Position numbers and translations under genes: made by a program
Part shown: positions 50,767 through 59,142 of the stretch, in pieces
How positions within the stretch are numbered: the stretch's first letter is position 1
How the letters are laid out: every line of letters begins with the position of its first letter
From: Micromonospora sediminicola
GTDB lineage: Bacteria; Actinomycetota; Actinomycetes; Mycobacteriales; Micromonosporaceae
Assembly (NCBI RefSeq): GCF_900089585.1
Contig: NZ_FLRH01000004.1
Location: 1,915,001 to 1,979,000 of the forward strand
Direction: 5' to 3'
Length of the DNA stretch: 64,000 nt
The notes under the pieces: generated by a model
What the model saw: only the letters and a program-made list of their open reading frames with translations
What the model was told of the DNA's origin: nothing
Databases searched by the model: none

Positions 50767-52059
50767 TCAGCGACCGTCGTCGGCGTGGGTGGTCGCGCGA
50801 TAGCGCAGCAGCGCGGGGAACGCCACCACCAGCAGCGTCGCGAGCACGGCCGCCGCGAGACCGCCGCCGATCATGGCGAACCCGGTGCCGAAACCGGCGG
50901 CCATGGCGCCGGCCCGCAGGTCGCCCAGCCGTGGCCCACCGGCCACCACCACCGTGTTCACACCCTGGAGCCGGCCGCGCATCCGGTCCGGCGCGTAGAC
51001 CAGCAGCATCGACTGCCGCAGCGTCGCGCTGACCAGGTCGGCGGCGCCGGCCACACCGAGCAGCAGCACCGCCAGCCAGAGCTGGCCGGCCAGGCCGGCG
51101 CACGCGATCGCCACGCCCCAGCCGACCACGGCCACGGTGAGCGCCAGCCCCTGCCGGCGGACCCGGCCGATCCAGCCGGAGGTGAGGCCGCCCAGCATCG
51201 CGCCGATGGCGATCGAGCTGTAGAGCCAGCCGACCGCCGCGCCGCCGCCGAACCGCTCCTGCGCCAGCTCCGGGAAGAGCGCCCGCGGCATCGCCAGGAT
51301 CATCGCGATCAGGTCGATGGCGAACGAGAGCAGCAGCACCGGCGTGGTGGCCAGGTAGCGGAAACCGTCGACGATGCTGGCCAGCCCGGCCTTGCGGACG
51401 CCGCCGTCAGGGTCCGGCTCCGGTGGCATCGCCGGTAGCCGCAGGGTGGCCCAGAGCGAGACGGTGAACAGCAGCGCGTCCACCCCGTACGCGATGGGCA
51501 ACGCCACGTCGACCCGCCAGGCGGCGAAGATCAGGCCGGCGGCGAGCGGGCCGAAGACGGCCGCGGCGGTGAACGTGGTGTAGTTCAGCGTGGTGGCGGC
51601 CGGGACCAGCTCGGCCGGCACCAGCCGGGGCAGGATCGCGCTGCGGGCCGGCGAGGTGATCGCGAACGCCACCGTCTGCACGGCCACCAGCAGCAGGAGC
51701 AGCATCGGACTGCCCGCCCCGGCCAGTGACTGCACCAGCAGCCCCAGCGTGGCGGCCCAGAGCAGGGCGCCGGCGGCGAGCAGCACCCGCCGCCGGTCCC
51801 GCGCGTCGGCGACCGCTCCGCCCCACAACCCGAAGACCAGCAGCGGCACGAACCCGGCGATGCCCAGCAGGCCGACCCAGAACGAGCCGCCGGTCAGGTC
51901 GAACATCTCCACCGGCACCGCGACGGCGGTGAACTGGAAGCCGAACATCGCCACCGCGTTGCCGAGCCACACCCGCCGGTACGCGGGCACGCCCAGCGGG
52001 CGCAGGTCGATCGCCCAGCGGCGCGCCCCGCGCGGCCGGGTCCTGGTGACCTCCGTCAC
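50767..52059 (-). CDS. MFS transporter (drug/unknown export)
   Basis: A 430-residue major facilitator with twelve predicted helices, the first at about 21-45. DARDRRRVLLAAGALLWA represents the loop 2-3 basic motif. It has the length and sequence character of the enterobactin-exporter-like/MFS_3 group, but the substrate is unknown. GTG 52059 overlaps the pdxH stop codon (GTGA), so it is coupled to pdxH upstream. Confidence 0.88.
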   Translation of the reverse strand: MTEVTRTRPRGARRWAIDLRPLGVPAYRRVWLGNAVAMFGFQFTAVAVPVEMFDLTGGSFWVGLLGIAGFVPLLVFGLWGGAVADARDRRRVLLAAGALLWAATLGLLVQSLAGAGSPMLLLLLVAVQTVAFAITSPARSAILPRLVPAELVPAATTLNYTTFTAAAVFGPLAAGLIFAAWRVDVALPIAYGVDALLFTVSLWATLRLPAMPPEPDPDGGVRKAGLASIVDGFRYLATTPVLLLSFAIDLIAMILAMPRALFPELAQERFGGGAAVGWLYSSIAIGAMLGGLTSGWIGRVRRQGLALTVAVVGWGVAIACAGLAGQLWLAVLLLGVAGAADLVSATLRQSMLLVYAPDRMRGRLQGVNTVVVAGGPRLGDLRAGAMAAGFGTGFAMIGGGLAAAVLATLLVVAFPALLRYRATTHADDGR

Positions 52060-52715
52060 GGTGCGAGCCGCTCGACGACCCAGACGCCGTCGCCGGCACG
52101 CCGGAACCGCAGCCGGTCGTGCAGCCGGCCGGCCCGGCCCTGCCAGAACTCCACCGTCTCCGGGCGGACCCGGAAGCCGCCCCAGTGCGGCGGCGCGGGG
52201 ATCGGCTCCACGCCGGCGAACCGCTCCGCCGCCGCCCGGTACGCCGCGTCCAGCGCGGCCCGGTCCGGCACCACCTCGGACTGGGTGCTGGCCCACGCCC
52301 CGAGCTGGGAGCCGCGCGGCCGGCCGGCGAAGTACGCCTCGGTCTCGGCCCGGTCGACCCGCTCCACCCGGCCGGCGACGGTGACCTGCCGCTGCATCGG
52401 GAACCAGGGGAAGACGAGGCTGGCCCACGGGTTGGCGGTCGCCTCGACGCCCTTGCGCGAGCGGTAGTTGGTGAAGAAGACGAACCCCTCCGGGTCGTAC
52501 CCCTTGAGCAGCACCGTGCGTCCGCTGGGCCGGCCCTCGGCGTCGGCGGTGCCCACCACCATCGCGTTCGGCTCGGGCAGCGGGTGGGCCACCGCGTCGG
52601 CGAACCAGCGGCCGAACTGGGTGTGCCAGTCCGGTGCCAGGTCCGGCTCGGAAAGGCCCAGGTCGGCGGCGTACTCGTTACGCATGCCGGCCGGGGTGGG
52701 TGTGTCGCCTGTCAC
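52056..52715 (-). CDS. pdxH: pyridoxamine 5'-phosphate oxidase
   Basis: A 219-residue FMN-dependent enzyme that makes pyridoxal 5'-phosphate in vitamin B6 salvage. Motifs: GRTVLLKGYDPEGFVFFTNY, SRKGVEATANPWASLVFPWF, RQVTVAGRVERV and the C-terminal VEFWQGRAGRLHDRLRF, all characteristic. It is full length. GTG 52715 is preferred, with GAGAGGAA upstream; the frame runs further upstream without coding character. It heads the pdxH-MFS-epimerase-nitroreductase run. Confidence 0.95.
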   Translation of the reverse strand: MTGDTPTPAGMRNEYAADLGLSEPDLAPDWHTQFGRWFADAVAHPLPEPNAMVVGTADAEGRPSGRTVLLKGYDPEGFVFFTNYRSRKGVEATANPWASLVFPWFPMQRQVTVAGRVERVDRAETEAYFAGRPRGSQLGAWASTQSEVVPDRAALDAAYRAAAERFAGVEPIPAPPHWGGFRVRPETVEFWQGRAGRLHDRLRFRRAGDGVWVVERLAP

Positions 52716-52957
52716 TCTCGCCGTTCCTCTCCCGGGCGTGCCGGCGTCCCCCGACGCTGGCCAGGCCCCGCCACCCAGTCTTCTCCTCCCCGCCCCGGTG
52801 TCCACCGGCGGGGATGTCACGTGGCGCACACCGCCAGCGGGTCGCGCACCTGGTTACCCACCGGGCAAGATGTCACGAACCACTTCCCTGAGGGTCGCCT
52901 GAGCTGCGGGGCCGGATCAGCCCGCCCGGGCGCACCGAGCCCAAGCCAGGAGACGAC

Positions 52958-54064
52958 ATGTCCGATTTCAAGCCGGGCCTCGAGGGCGTCGTAGCCTTCG
53001 AGACCGAGATCGCCGAACCCGACCGCGCGGGCGGATCCCTGCGCTACCGGGGCGTGGACATCGAGGATCTGATCGGCCAGGTCTCCTTCGGCAACGTCTG
53101 GGCGCTGCTGGTGGACGGCCGGTTCGGCCCCGGCCTGCCGCCGGCCGAGCCGTTCCCGGTGCCGGTGCACTCCGGCGACATCCGCGTCGACGTGCAGTCC
53201 GCGGTCGCCATGCTGGCCCCCTACTGGGGTCTCAACCAGCTCCTCGACATCTCCGACGAGCAGGCCCGCGAGGACCTGGCCCGGGTGTCGGTCACCGCGC
53301 TGTCCTTCGTCGCCCAGTCGGCGCGCGGGCTGGGCCTGCCGGCCGTGCCGCAGAAGGAGATCGACAAGGCGGAGACGATCGTCGAGCGGTTCATGAAGCG
53401 CTGGCGGGGCGAGCCCGACCCGCGGCACGTCAAGGCCGTCGACGCGTACTTCATCTCGGCCGCCGAGCACGGCCTGAACGCCTCCACCTTCACCGCCCGG
53501 ATCGTCGCCTCCACCGGCGCGGACGCCGCGGCCTGCATCTCCTCCGGCATCGGCGCGCTTTCCGGCCCGCTGCACGGCGGCGCGCCGTCGCGGGTGCTGA
53601 CCATGCTGGAGGCGGTCGAGCGCAGCGGCGACGCCGAGGGCTACGTCAAGGGCGTGCTCGACCGGGGCGAGCGGCTGATGGGCTTCGGGCACCGGGTCTA
53701 CCGGGCCGAGGACCCGCGCGCCCGCGTGCTCCGGCGCACCGCCAAGGAGCTGGGCGCGCCCCGCTTCGAGGTGGCCGAGGCGCTGGAGAAGGCCGCCCTG
53801 GCCGAGCTTCAGGCCCGCCGCCCGGACCGCGTCCTGGCCACCAACGTCGAGTTCTGGTCGGCCGTGGTGCTGGACTTCGCCGAGGTGCCGGCGCACATGT
53901 TCACCTCGATGTTCACCTGCGCCCGGATGGGCGGCTGGTCCGCGCACATCCTGGAGCAGAAGAAGCTCCAGCGGCTGGTCCGCCCGTCCGCCACCTACGT
54001 CGGCCCGGGCACCCGCAAGCCGCAGCAGGTCGAGGGCTGGGACGCCATCCCCCACGGCGTCTGA
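52958..54064 (+). CDS. citA: citrate synthase 2 (type I-like, CitA group)
   Basis: A 368-residue citrate synthase condensing acetyl-CoA and oxaloacetate in the TCA cycle. His206 (GPLHGGAPSRV) and His245 (MGFGHRVYRAEDPRA) are the catalytic histidines. The residue at the usual catalytic Asp position is Glu298 (TNVEFWSAVV), a feature I recall from the actinobacterial citrate synthase 2 group. ATG 52958 follows CCAGGAGACGAC. Its stop is followed at once by a 3'-end repeat element. Confidence 0.93.
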   Translation: MSDFKPGLEGVVAFETEIAEPDRAGGSLRYRGVDIEDLIGQVSFGNVWALLVDGRFGPGLPPAEPFPVPVHSGDIRVDVQSAVAMLAPYWGLNQLLDISDEQAREDLARVSVTALSFVAQSARGLGLPAVPQKEIDKAETIVERFMKRWRGEPDPRHVKAVDAYFISAAEHGLNASTFTARIVASTGADAAACISSGIGALSGPLHGGAPSRVLTMLEAVERSGDAEGYVKGVLDRGERLMGFGHRVYRAEDPRARVLRRTAKELGAPRFEVAEALEKAALAELQARRPDRVLATNVEFWSAVVLDFAEVPAHMFTSMFTCARMGGWSAHILEQKKLQRLVRPSATYVGPGTRKPQQVEGWDAIPHGV

Positions 54065-54123
54065 GGTGCAAGGAGGGGCCCCTTCTTAACGCATTCCGCA
54101 TAGGCGGGGCCCCTTCTTAACGC
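54065..54123. repeat. 3'-end GGGGCCCC element, copy 2
   Basis: It begins directly after the TGA of the citrate synthase gene: GGTGC, then AAGGAGGGGCCCCTTCTTAA, CGCATTCCGCA, TAGGCGGGGCCCCTTCTTAA and CGC. The two halves are 22-nt near-identical direct repeats, each a GGGGCCCC-centred palindrome. Confidence 0.9.
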
Positions 54124-54198
54124 CCGCGCTGTGGCGTACGCCTCAGGGCCGGGCGTGGGACCAGCGGCCGGTCGCGGCCGGTCGGGTGCGAGGATGAA

Positions 54199-54218
54199 GG
54201 CCGGCAGCGCTGCCGGCC
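54199..54218. promoter_or_regulatory. 20-bp perfect palindrome upstream of serC
   Basis: GGCCGGCAGCGCTGCCGGCC reads the same on both strands, 105 nt before the serC start. It could be a terminator-like hairpin of the preceding unit or a protein-binding site. Confidence 0.4.
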
Positions 54219-54323
54219 GGGTTCGGATCCCGGCCGTCCCGTGCGCCCGACGCACGAGCCGGTCGCCGGTCCGCGCCCGCAGGAAGGGCCCGCCCTCGCC
54301 CATGCGGAAGGATCGAGACAACC

Positions 54324-55451
54324 GTGGCTGACGCACCGACCATCCGGATTCCCGACGACCTCAGGCCCGCCGACGGACGCTTCGGCTGCGGGCCCTCCAA
54401 GGTCCGTCCGGCCGCGGTCTCCGCGCTCGCCGACGTCGCCACCAGCTACCTGGGCACGTCGCACCGGCAGAAGACGGTCCGGGACCAGGTCGCCCGGCTG
54501 CGCCGTGGCCTGGCCGAGTTCTTCTCCCTCCCCGAGGGGTACGAGGTGGTGATCGGCAACGGCGGCACCACCGCGTTCTGGGAGGTCGCCACGTTCGGCC
54601 TGATCCGTGACCGGGCCCAGTTCGCCAGCTTCGGCGAGTTCGGCGCCAAGTTCGCCAAGTCGGTCTCCGACGCCCCGTTCCTGGGCGAGCCGACCGTGCG
54701 CAAGTCCGAGGCGGGCAGCGCGCCGTCCCTGGTCGCCGAGGCGGGCGTGGACGTCTACGCCACCCCGCACAACGAGACCTCGACCGGCGTGGCGGTGCCG
54801 ATCAGCCGGGTGCCGGGCGCCGACGAGGGCTCGCTGCTGCTGGTCGACGCCACCTCCGGCGCCGGCGGCCTGGACGTCAACGTCGGCGAGACCGACGTCT
54901 ACTACTTCGCCCCGCAGAAGTGCTTCGGTTCCGACGGCGGCCTCTGGCTGGCGCTGATGTCGCCGGCCGCGCTCGCCCGGGCCACCGAGATCAAGTCCTC
55001 GGGTCGCTACATCCCGGCCTTCCTCGACCTGGTCACCGCGATCGACAACTCGCGGCTGGAGCAGACGTACAACACGCCCGCGCTGGCCACCATCTTCCTG
55101 GCCGCCGAGCAGACCGACTGGATGAACTCCCAGGGCGGCCTGGCCTGGGCGGCCAAGCGCACCGCCGAGAGCGCCGGCATCGTGTACGGCTGGGCCGAGC
55201 GCTCGTCGTTCGCCACCCCGTTCGTGTCGGACCCGGCGCTGCGCTCCAACGTGGTCGCCACCGTCGACTTCGCCGACGGGGTGGACGCTACCGCGATCGC
55301 CAAGGCGCTGCGCGCCAACGGCATCGTCGACACCGAGCCCTACCGCAAGCTCGGCCGCAACCAGCTGCGGGTGGCGCTCTTCCCGGCCGTCGAGCCGGCC
55401 GACGTCGAGGCGCTCACCGCGTCCGTCGACTACGTGGTCGAGCGACTCTGA
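54324..55451 (+). CDS. serC: phosphoserine aminotransferase (mycobacterial type)
   Basis: A 375-residue PLP enzyme converting 3-phosphohydroxypyruvate to phosphoserine in serine synthesis. The PLP lysine is Lys199 in YYFAPQKCFGSDGG; the phosphate cup region RFGCGPSKVRPAAVSAL and ATPHNETSTGVAVP are typical of the mycobacterial SerC group. GTG 54324 follows GGAAGGATCGAG. It is monocistronic, with its own terminator at 55461-55502. Confidence 0.95.
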   Translation: MADAPTIRIPDDLRPADGRFGCGPSKVRPAAVSALADVATSYLGTSHRQKTVRDQVARLRRGLAEFFSLPEGYEVVIGNGGTTAFWEVATFGLIRDRAQFASFGEFGAKFAKSVSDAPFLGEPTVRKSEAGSAPSLVAEAGVDVYATPHNETSTGVAVPISRVPGADEGSLLLVDATSGAGGLDVNVGETDVYYFAPQKCFGSDGGLWLALMSPAALARATEIKSSGRYIPAFLDLVTAIDNSRLEQTYNTPALATIFLAAEQTDWMNSQGGLAWAAKRTAESAGIVYGWAERSSFATPFVSDPALRSNVVATVDFADGVDATAIAKALRANGIVDTEPYRKLGRNQLRVALFPAVEPADVEALTASVDYVVERL

Positions 55452-55460
55452 TCGTTCCGT

Positions 55461-55502
55461 CACGGTGGGTGGTCGTCGGGGCTCCGGCGGCCACCCACCG
55501 TG
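55461..55502. terminator. serC terminator
   Basis: A perfect 12-bp stem (CACGGTGGGTGG / CCACCCACCGTG) with an 18-nt loop starts 9 nt after the serC stop codon. Confidence 0.8.
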
Positions 55503-55642
55503 ATCATTGCCGCAGCTCAGTCGCGACATGCCGGGGTGTCGCAGTCCCCATGTCCGGGTAGATGAGCGTACGGTGGTGCGAGACGCCCGGGTGGCCGGCT
55601 CCCGTGGCGTGACGGCCAGCGAAGCGGGACGGAGGCAAGCCC

Positions 55643-56731
55643 ATGCGCCCAGTACGCTTCGTCGCCCTCTCCGAGGACGGCCAGGCCCTGGTGCTCGCCG
55701 ACGAGGTGGGGCGCCTGCTCGCGTTGCCCATCGACGAGCGCATCGCCTCGGCGCTGCACGCCGAGCCGGGCGCGCCCCCGCTCGCCGTGGTGCCGTCCGC
55801 CACCGACCCGACGCCGTCCCTGTCCCCGCGCGACATCCAGGCCCGGATCCGCTCCGGCGAGTCCGCGGAGGACGTCGCCCGCATCGCCGGCGTGCCGGTC
55901 GACCGGGTGCTGCGCTACGCCGGCCCGGTGCTCCAGGAGCGGGCCATGCTCGCCCAGCACGCCCGCCGCACCCGGCTCAAGGGCGCGGAGAAGCCCACCC
56001 CGCTGGCCGAGGTGGTCAACGGTCGGCTGGCCCAGCACGGGATCGACACCGAGAAGATCTCCTGGGACGCCTACCGTCGCGACGACGGCACCTGGCGGAT
56101 CATCGCCACCTGGCCGTCCGGCAAGGCCACCGCCCAGGCGGTCTGGGATCTCGACAAGACCCGGCAGAACGTCGCCCCGCACGACGACATGGCCCAATAC
56201 CTGTGCGCCGAGCGTCCGACGCCGATCCTCGGCCAGGAGCCGGCGCCGGAGCGGGGCGGCCACGCGCTGCCCGGCCCGTCGCGCGGCGAGCCGAGCCGGG
56301 GCGGGCACGGCCTGCCGGCCGCGTCCGACCACGCCCGTCCGGGGCGGGACCCGATCCGCGCCGGCCGCGACGCGCTGCTCGCCTCGCTGGACCGGCCGCT
56401 CGGCGGCACGTCCGGCCGTGGCCTCGACACCCGGTCCCCGGCCGCGCTGGCCGGGTCGGACGCCCCCCGCCAGCGGGCGGTCGCCGGTGGTGCCGCCGCG
56501 CTGCTCGGCGGCGGGCAGGGTTCGGCGTTCGACGACGACTCGGACGCGCCGAAGGAGGTCCCGGCCGTGCCGTCGCTGGCTGTGCTGCGGCCTCGGCGCA
56601 CCGGTCCGGCGGCGGCGTCCGGCGGCTCGGGCAACGAGTCCACCGACGCCGCCGGCAAGCCGCGCAAGCGGCTCCCGAGCTGGGACGACGTGCTGTTCGG
56701 CAGCGGCCCGGCGGCCCGCGAGTCCTCCTGA
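55643..56731 (+). CDS. sepH: septation protein SepH (DUF3071)
   Basis: A 362-residue SepH. The N-terminal DUF3071 domain (about 1-170: MRPVRFVALSEDGQALVLAD; PTPSLSPRDIQARIRSGESA; DVARIAGVPVDRVLRYAGPV) includes a helix-turn-helix-like part, and WPSGKATAQAVWDLDKTRQN follows. The C-terminal half is low-complexity, Gly/Pro/Ser/Arg-rich, presumably disordered. SepH is known to stimulate FtsZ assembly and septum formation in streptomycetes and mycobacteria. ATG 55643 has ACGGAGGCAAG upstream. Monocistronic. Confidence 0.93.
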   Translation: MRPVRFVALSEDGQALVLADEVGRLLALPIDERIASALHAEPGAPPLAVVPSATDPTPSLSPRDIQARIRSGESAEDVARIAGVPVDRVLRYAGPVLQERAMLAQHARRTRLKGAEKPTPLAEVVNGRLAQHGIDTEKISWDAYRRDDGTWRIIATWPSGKATAQAVWDLDKTRQNVAPHDDMAQYLCAERPTPILGQEPAPERGGHALPGPSRGEPSRGGHGLPAASDHARPGRDPIRAGRDALLASLDRPLGGTSGRGLDTRSPAALAGSDAPRQRAVAGGAAALLGGGQGSAFDDDSDAPKEVPAVPSLAVLRPRRTGPAAASGGSGNESTDAAGKPRKRLPSWDDVLFGSGPAARESS

Positions 56732-56794
56732 TCCTCCGGTCCGCCCTGGCTCGTCGACAAGGCACTCGAAGTGCCCGCGTGCCAGGGTGGACCC

Positions 56795-57781
56795 ATGGAG
56801 TACACGAACCTGGGACGCACCGGACTGTCGGTGAGCCGGCTCTGCCTCGGCACGATGAACTTCGGGCCGCAGACCGACGAGCCGGACAGCTTCGCCATCA
56901 TGGACCGGGCGCTCGAACACGGGATCAACTTCTTCGACACCGCGAACGTCTACGGCTGGAAGCTCGGCGAGGGCGTGACCGAGCAGATCGTCGGCCGCTG
57001 GTTCGCCCAGGGCGGCGGGCGGCGCGACAAGGTCGTCCTGGCCACGAAGGTCTACGGCAAGATGGGCGAGTGGCCCAACGACCAGGGCTTGAGCGCCCGG
57101 CACATCATCCGGGCCTGTGAGGACTCGCTGCGGCGGCTCCAGACCGACACCATCGACCTCTACCAGATGCACCACGTCTCCCGGACCACGCCGTGGGAGG
57201 AGATCTGGCAGGCGATGGAGACGCTGGTTGCCCAGGGCAAGGTGCTCTACGTCGGGTCGTCCAACTTCGCCGGCTGGCACATCGCGCAGGCACAGGCGGC
57301 GGCCGGCAAGCGCAACTTCCTCGGCCTCGTCTCCGAGCAGTCCATCTACAACCTGCTCACCCGGCACGTCGAGTTGGAGGTGATCCCGGCCGCGCAGCAC
57401 TACGGCCTGGGCATCATCCCCTGGTCGCCACTGCACGGCGGGCTGCTCTCCGGGATCATCCGCAAGATGGCCGACGGCAGCGCGGCCCGGGGCGCCAGCG
57501 GCCGCTCGGCCGACGCGCTGGCCGAGCACCGGACCACCATCGAGGCGTACGAGAAGCTCTGCGCTGACCTCGGCCAGGACCCGGCCGACGTGGCGCTGGC
57601 GTGGCTGCTGTCCCGGCCGGGCGTGACCGCCCCGATCGTCGGTCCGCGCACCATGGACCAACTCGACCGGAACCTCGGCGCCCTCGACGTGCACCTGGAC
57701 GACCCCACCCTCACCCGCCTCGACGAGCTGTTCCCGCCCGTCGGCAACGGCGGCCCCGGCCCCGAGGCCTGGGCCTGGTAG
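56795..57781 (+). CDS. aldo/keto reductase
   Basis: A 328-residue NADPH-dependent (beta/alpha)8 oxidoreductase. The catalytic set is Asp (NFFDTANVYGWKLGEGVTEQ), Tyr in the same stretch, Lys (LATKVYGKMG) and His (LYQMHHVS); the cofactor-binding C-terminal part includes PIVGPRTMDQLDRNLGAL. It belongs to the Tas/YghZ-like group. ATG 56795 is the start of the conserved domain (MEYTNLGRTGLSVSRL) and has GGTGGACCC upstream; an earlier in-frame start at 56771 lacks support. The stop is followed by a 3'-end repeat element. Confidence 0.92.
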   Translation: MEYTNLGRTGLSVSRLCLGTMNFGPQTDEPDSFAIMDRALEHGINFFDTANVYGWKLGEGVTEQIVGRWFAQGGGRRDKVVLATKVYGKMGEWPNDQGLSARHIIRACEDSLRRLQTDTIDLYQMHHVSRTTPWEEIWQAMETLVAQGKVLYVGSSNFAGWHIAQAQAAAGKRNFLGLVSEQSIYNLLTRHVELEVIPAAQHYGLGIIPWSPLHGGLLSGIIRKMADGSAARGASGRSADALAEHRTTIEAYEKLCADLGQDPADVALAWLLSRPGVTAPIVGPRTMDQLDRNLGALDVHLDDPTLTRLDELFPPVGNGGPGPEAWAW

Positions 57782-57839
57782 GTGCAAGGAAGGGCCCCCG
57801 CTTAACGCCTCCGGTATAGGCGGGGGCCCTTGTTAACAC
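57782..57839. repeat. 3'-end GGGGCCCC element, copy 3
   Basis: Directly after the TAG of the aldo/keto reductase gene: GTGC, AAGGAAGGGCCCCCGCTTAA, CGCCTCCGGTA, TAGGCGGGGGCCCTTGTTAA and CAC. It is the most diverged copy yet keeps the two-half plan. Confidence 0.85.
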
Positions 57840-57933
57840 GGCGCCGCATGACGGGTGACGGGCAGCCGGCAGCCGGCAGCTCAACGCTGCGGATGCCGGT
57901 GGCCAGCTGTCACAGCCGCCAGGCGGCGAGCTG

Positions 57934-58512
57934 TCACAGCGGCCAGGCGGCGAGGCGGGTGTGGCGAGCGTTCCGCCCCAGGTGGCTGCGGACCAGGACC
58001 AGCTCGTCGGCCGGCCACTCCGGACCCTCGTACCTGTGCAGATCCTCGCGGTCGGCGCAGACGTCGGCGGCGGCGACCCGGTCACCGGGACGGGCGATGG
58101 TCAGGTGGGCACGGAACGGCTTGTCGTCGTGGGGCAGCTCGGCCCGGCGCAGCCTGTCGCGCACCAACCGGGCGAGCGTGTCCAGCGCGTCGGCCTCACC
58201 CCGCACGTCCACCCACAGCACCGTGGAACGCCCCTGACCGAAGCTGCCGCCACCGCCGAGGCGCAGCCGAGGTGAGCCGACCCGGCCGTCGCGGAACGCC
58301 TGCGCGGCCAGCCCGAGCGCGCTCTCGACGGCGACCAGCCGGTCGTCCGGCACGTCGCCGAGGAAGGCCAGCGTCAGGTGCAGGTGATCCGGGTCGGCGA
58401 GCCGCACCTTGACGCCGGCGGCGGAGGCGGCGCCGACACGCAGCCCGGTGATCCGCCGGGCCAGGTCGGCGACCGCCGCCGGGGGCGGGTAGACCGCCGC
58501 GAAGAGGCGCAC
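57934..58512 (-). CDS. thpR: RNA 2',3'-cyclic phosphodiesterase (2'-5' RNA ligase family)
   Basis: A 192-residue 2H-phosphoesterase with both HxT motifs, His45-Leu-Thr47 (HLHLTLAFLGDV) and His136-Leu-Thr138 (FRAHLTIARPGD), separated by about 90 residues as the family requires. It opens 2',3'-cyclic phosphates on RNA. The opening MRLFAAVYPP is typical of ThpR. It ends the reverse-strand run with the membrane protein gene upstream (4-nt gap), so they are probably co-transcribed. Confidence 0.93.
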   Translation of the reverse strand: MRLFAAVYPPPAAVADLARRITGLRVGAASAAGVKVRLADPDHLHLTLAFLGDVPDDRLVAVESALGLAAQAFRDGRVGSPRLRLGGGGSFGQGRSTVLWVDVRGEADALDTLARLVRDRLRRAELPHDDKPFRAHLTIARPGDRVAAADVCADREDLHRYEGPEWPADELVLVRSHLGRNARHTRLAAWPL

Positions 58513-58516
58513 CCGG

Positions 58517-59026
58517 TCAGCGGTGCCGCTGGTGGTGCGCCGCCCGCGCGGCGGGCAGGGTCAGCCCGGCGGCGTGCAGCAGCCCCTCGACGCGTACCCG
58601 TTCGATCTCCCGGTCGACGCCGTCCAGCTCGGCCAGGTGCTCGGCGATGCCCAGGGCCCGGCAGGCGGCCCGCAGCCGCTCGTCGTACGCCTCGATGACC
58701 GCGCCGTGCCACACCACCGAACGGTCGGCGGCGGCGAGCCGGTGGCCGCCGAGCCGGCGCAGGTCGATGGCGAGCTGCTCCAGCGGGCGGCGGCCCTCCC
58801 GGTCGAACTCGGTGAGGTCGATGTCGCGGGTCAGCGCCTCGGCCTCGATGGCCCGGTCGAGTCGGGCGACGGTGCGGCGTTCGCGGCGTCGGTCGCGCCA
58901 GTCGGCCCAGCCGCAGGCGACCCGGTCGAGGATCTCGTCGGCGCAGAAGACCAGCGCGATCAGAGCGGGCAGGCAGCAGACGGCGAGGATCGTCAGCGCG
59001 AGTAGCAGCTCCTGCCCCAATCCCAC
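58517..59026 (-). CDS. membrane-anchored helical protein, unknown function
   Basis: A 169-residue protein with an N-terminal membrane helix (LLLALTILAVCCLPALIALV, about 7-26) and a charged helical cytosolic part, probably coiled coil (about 45-160). It contains a Trp-Arg-rich junction (WADWRDRRRERR). No family recognised. It precedes thpR with a 4-nt gap on the same strand, so they form a two-gene operon. Confidence 0.75.
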   Translation of the reverse strand: MGLGQELLLALTILAVCCLPALIALVFCADEILDRVACGWADWRDRRRERRTVARLDRAIEAEALTRDIDLTEFDREGRRPLEQLAIDLRRLGGHRLAAADRSVVWHGAVIEAYDERLRAACRALGIAEHLAELDGVDREIERVRVEGLLHAAGLTLPAARAAHHQRHR

Positions 59027-59088
59027 ACATCGACGCTAAGCCCTGCCGCACCCGGCTGCCACCCGTTCCGGGAATCCGACTGGTACGG

Positions 59089-59142
59089 GTGTTAAAAGGG
59101 GACCCCTCCTCTACCGAATGCGTTAAGAGGGGGCCCCTCCTT
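59089..59142. repeat. 3'-end GGGGCCCC element, copy 4
   Basis: On the reverse strand it starts immediately after the TGA of the MFS gene: AAGGAGGGGCCCCCTCTTAA, CGCATTCGGTA, GAGGAGGGGTCCCCTTTTAA and CAC. The second core has one change (GGGGTCCCC). Confidence 0.85.
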
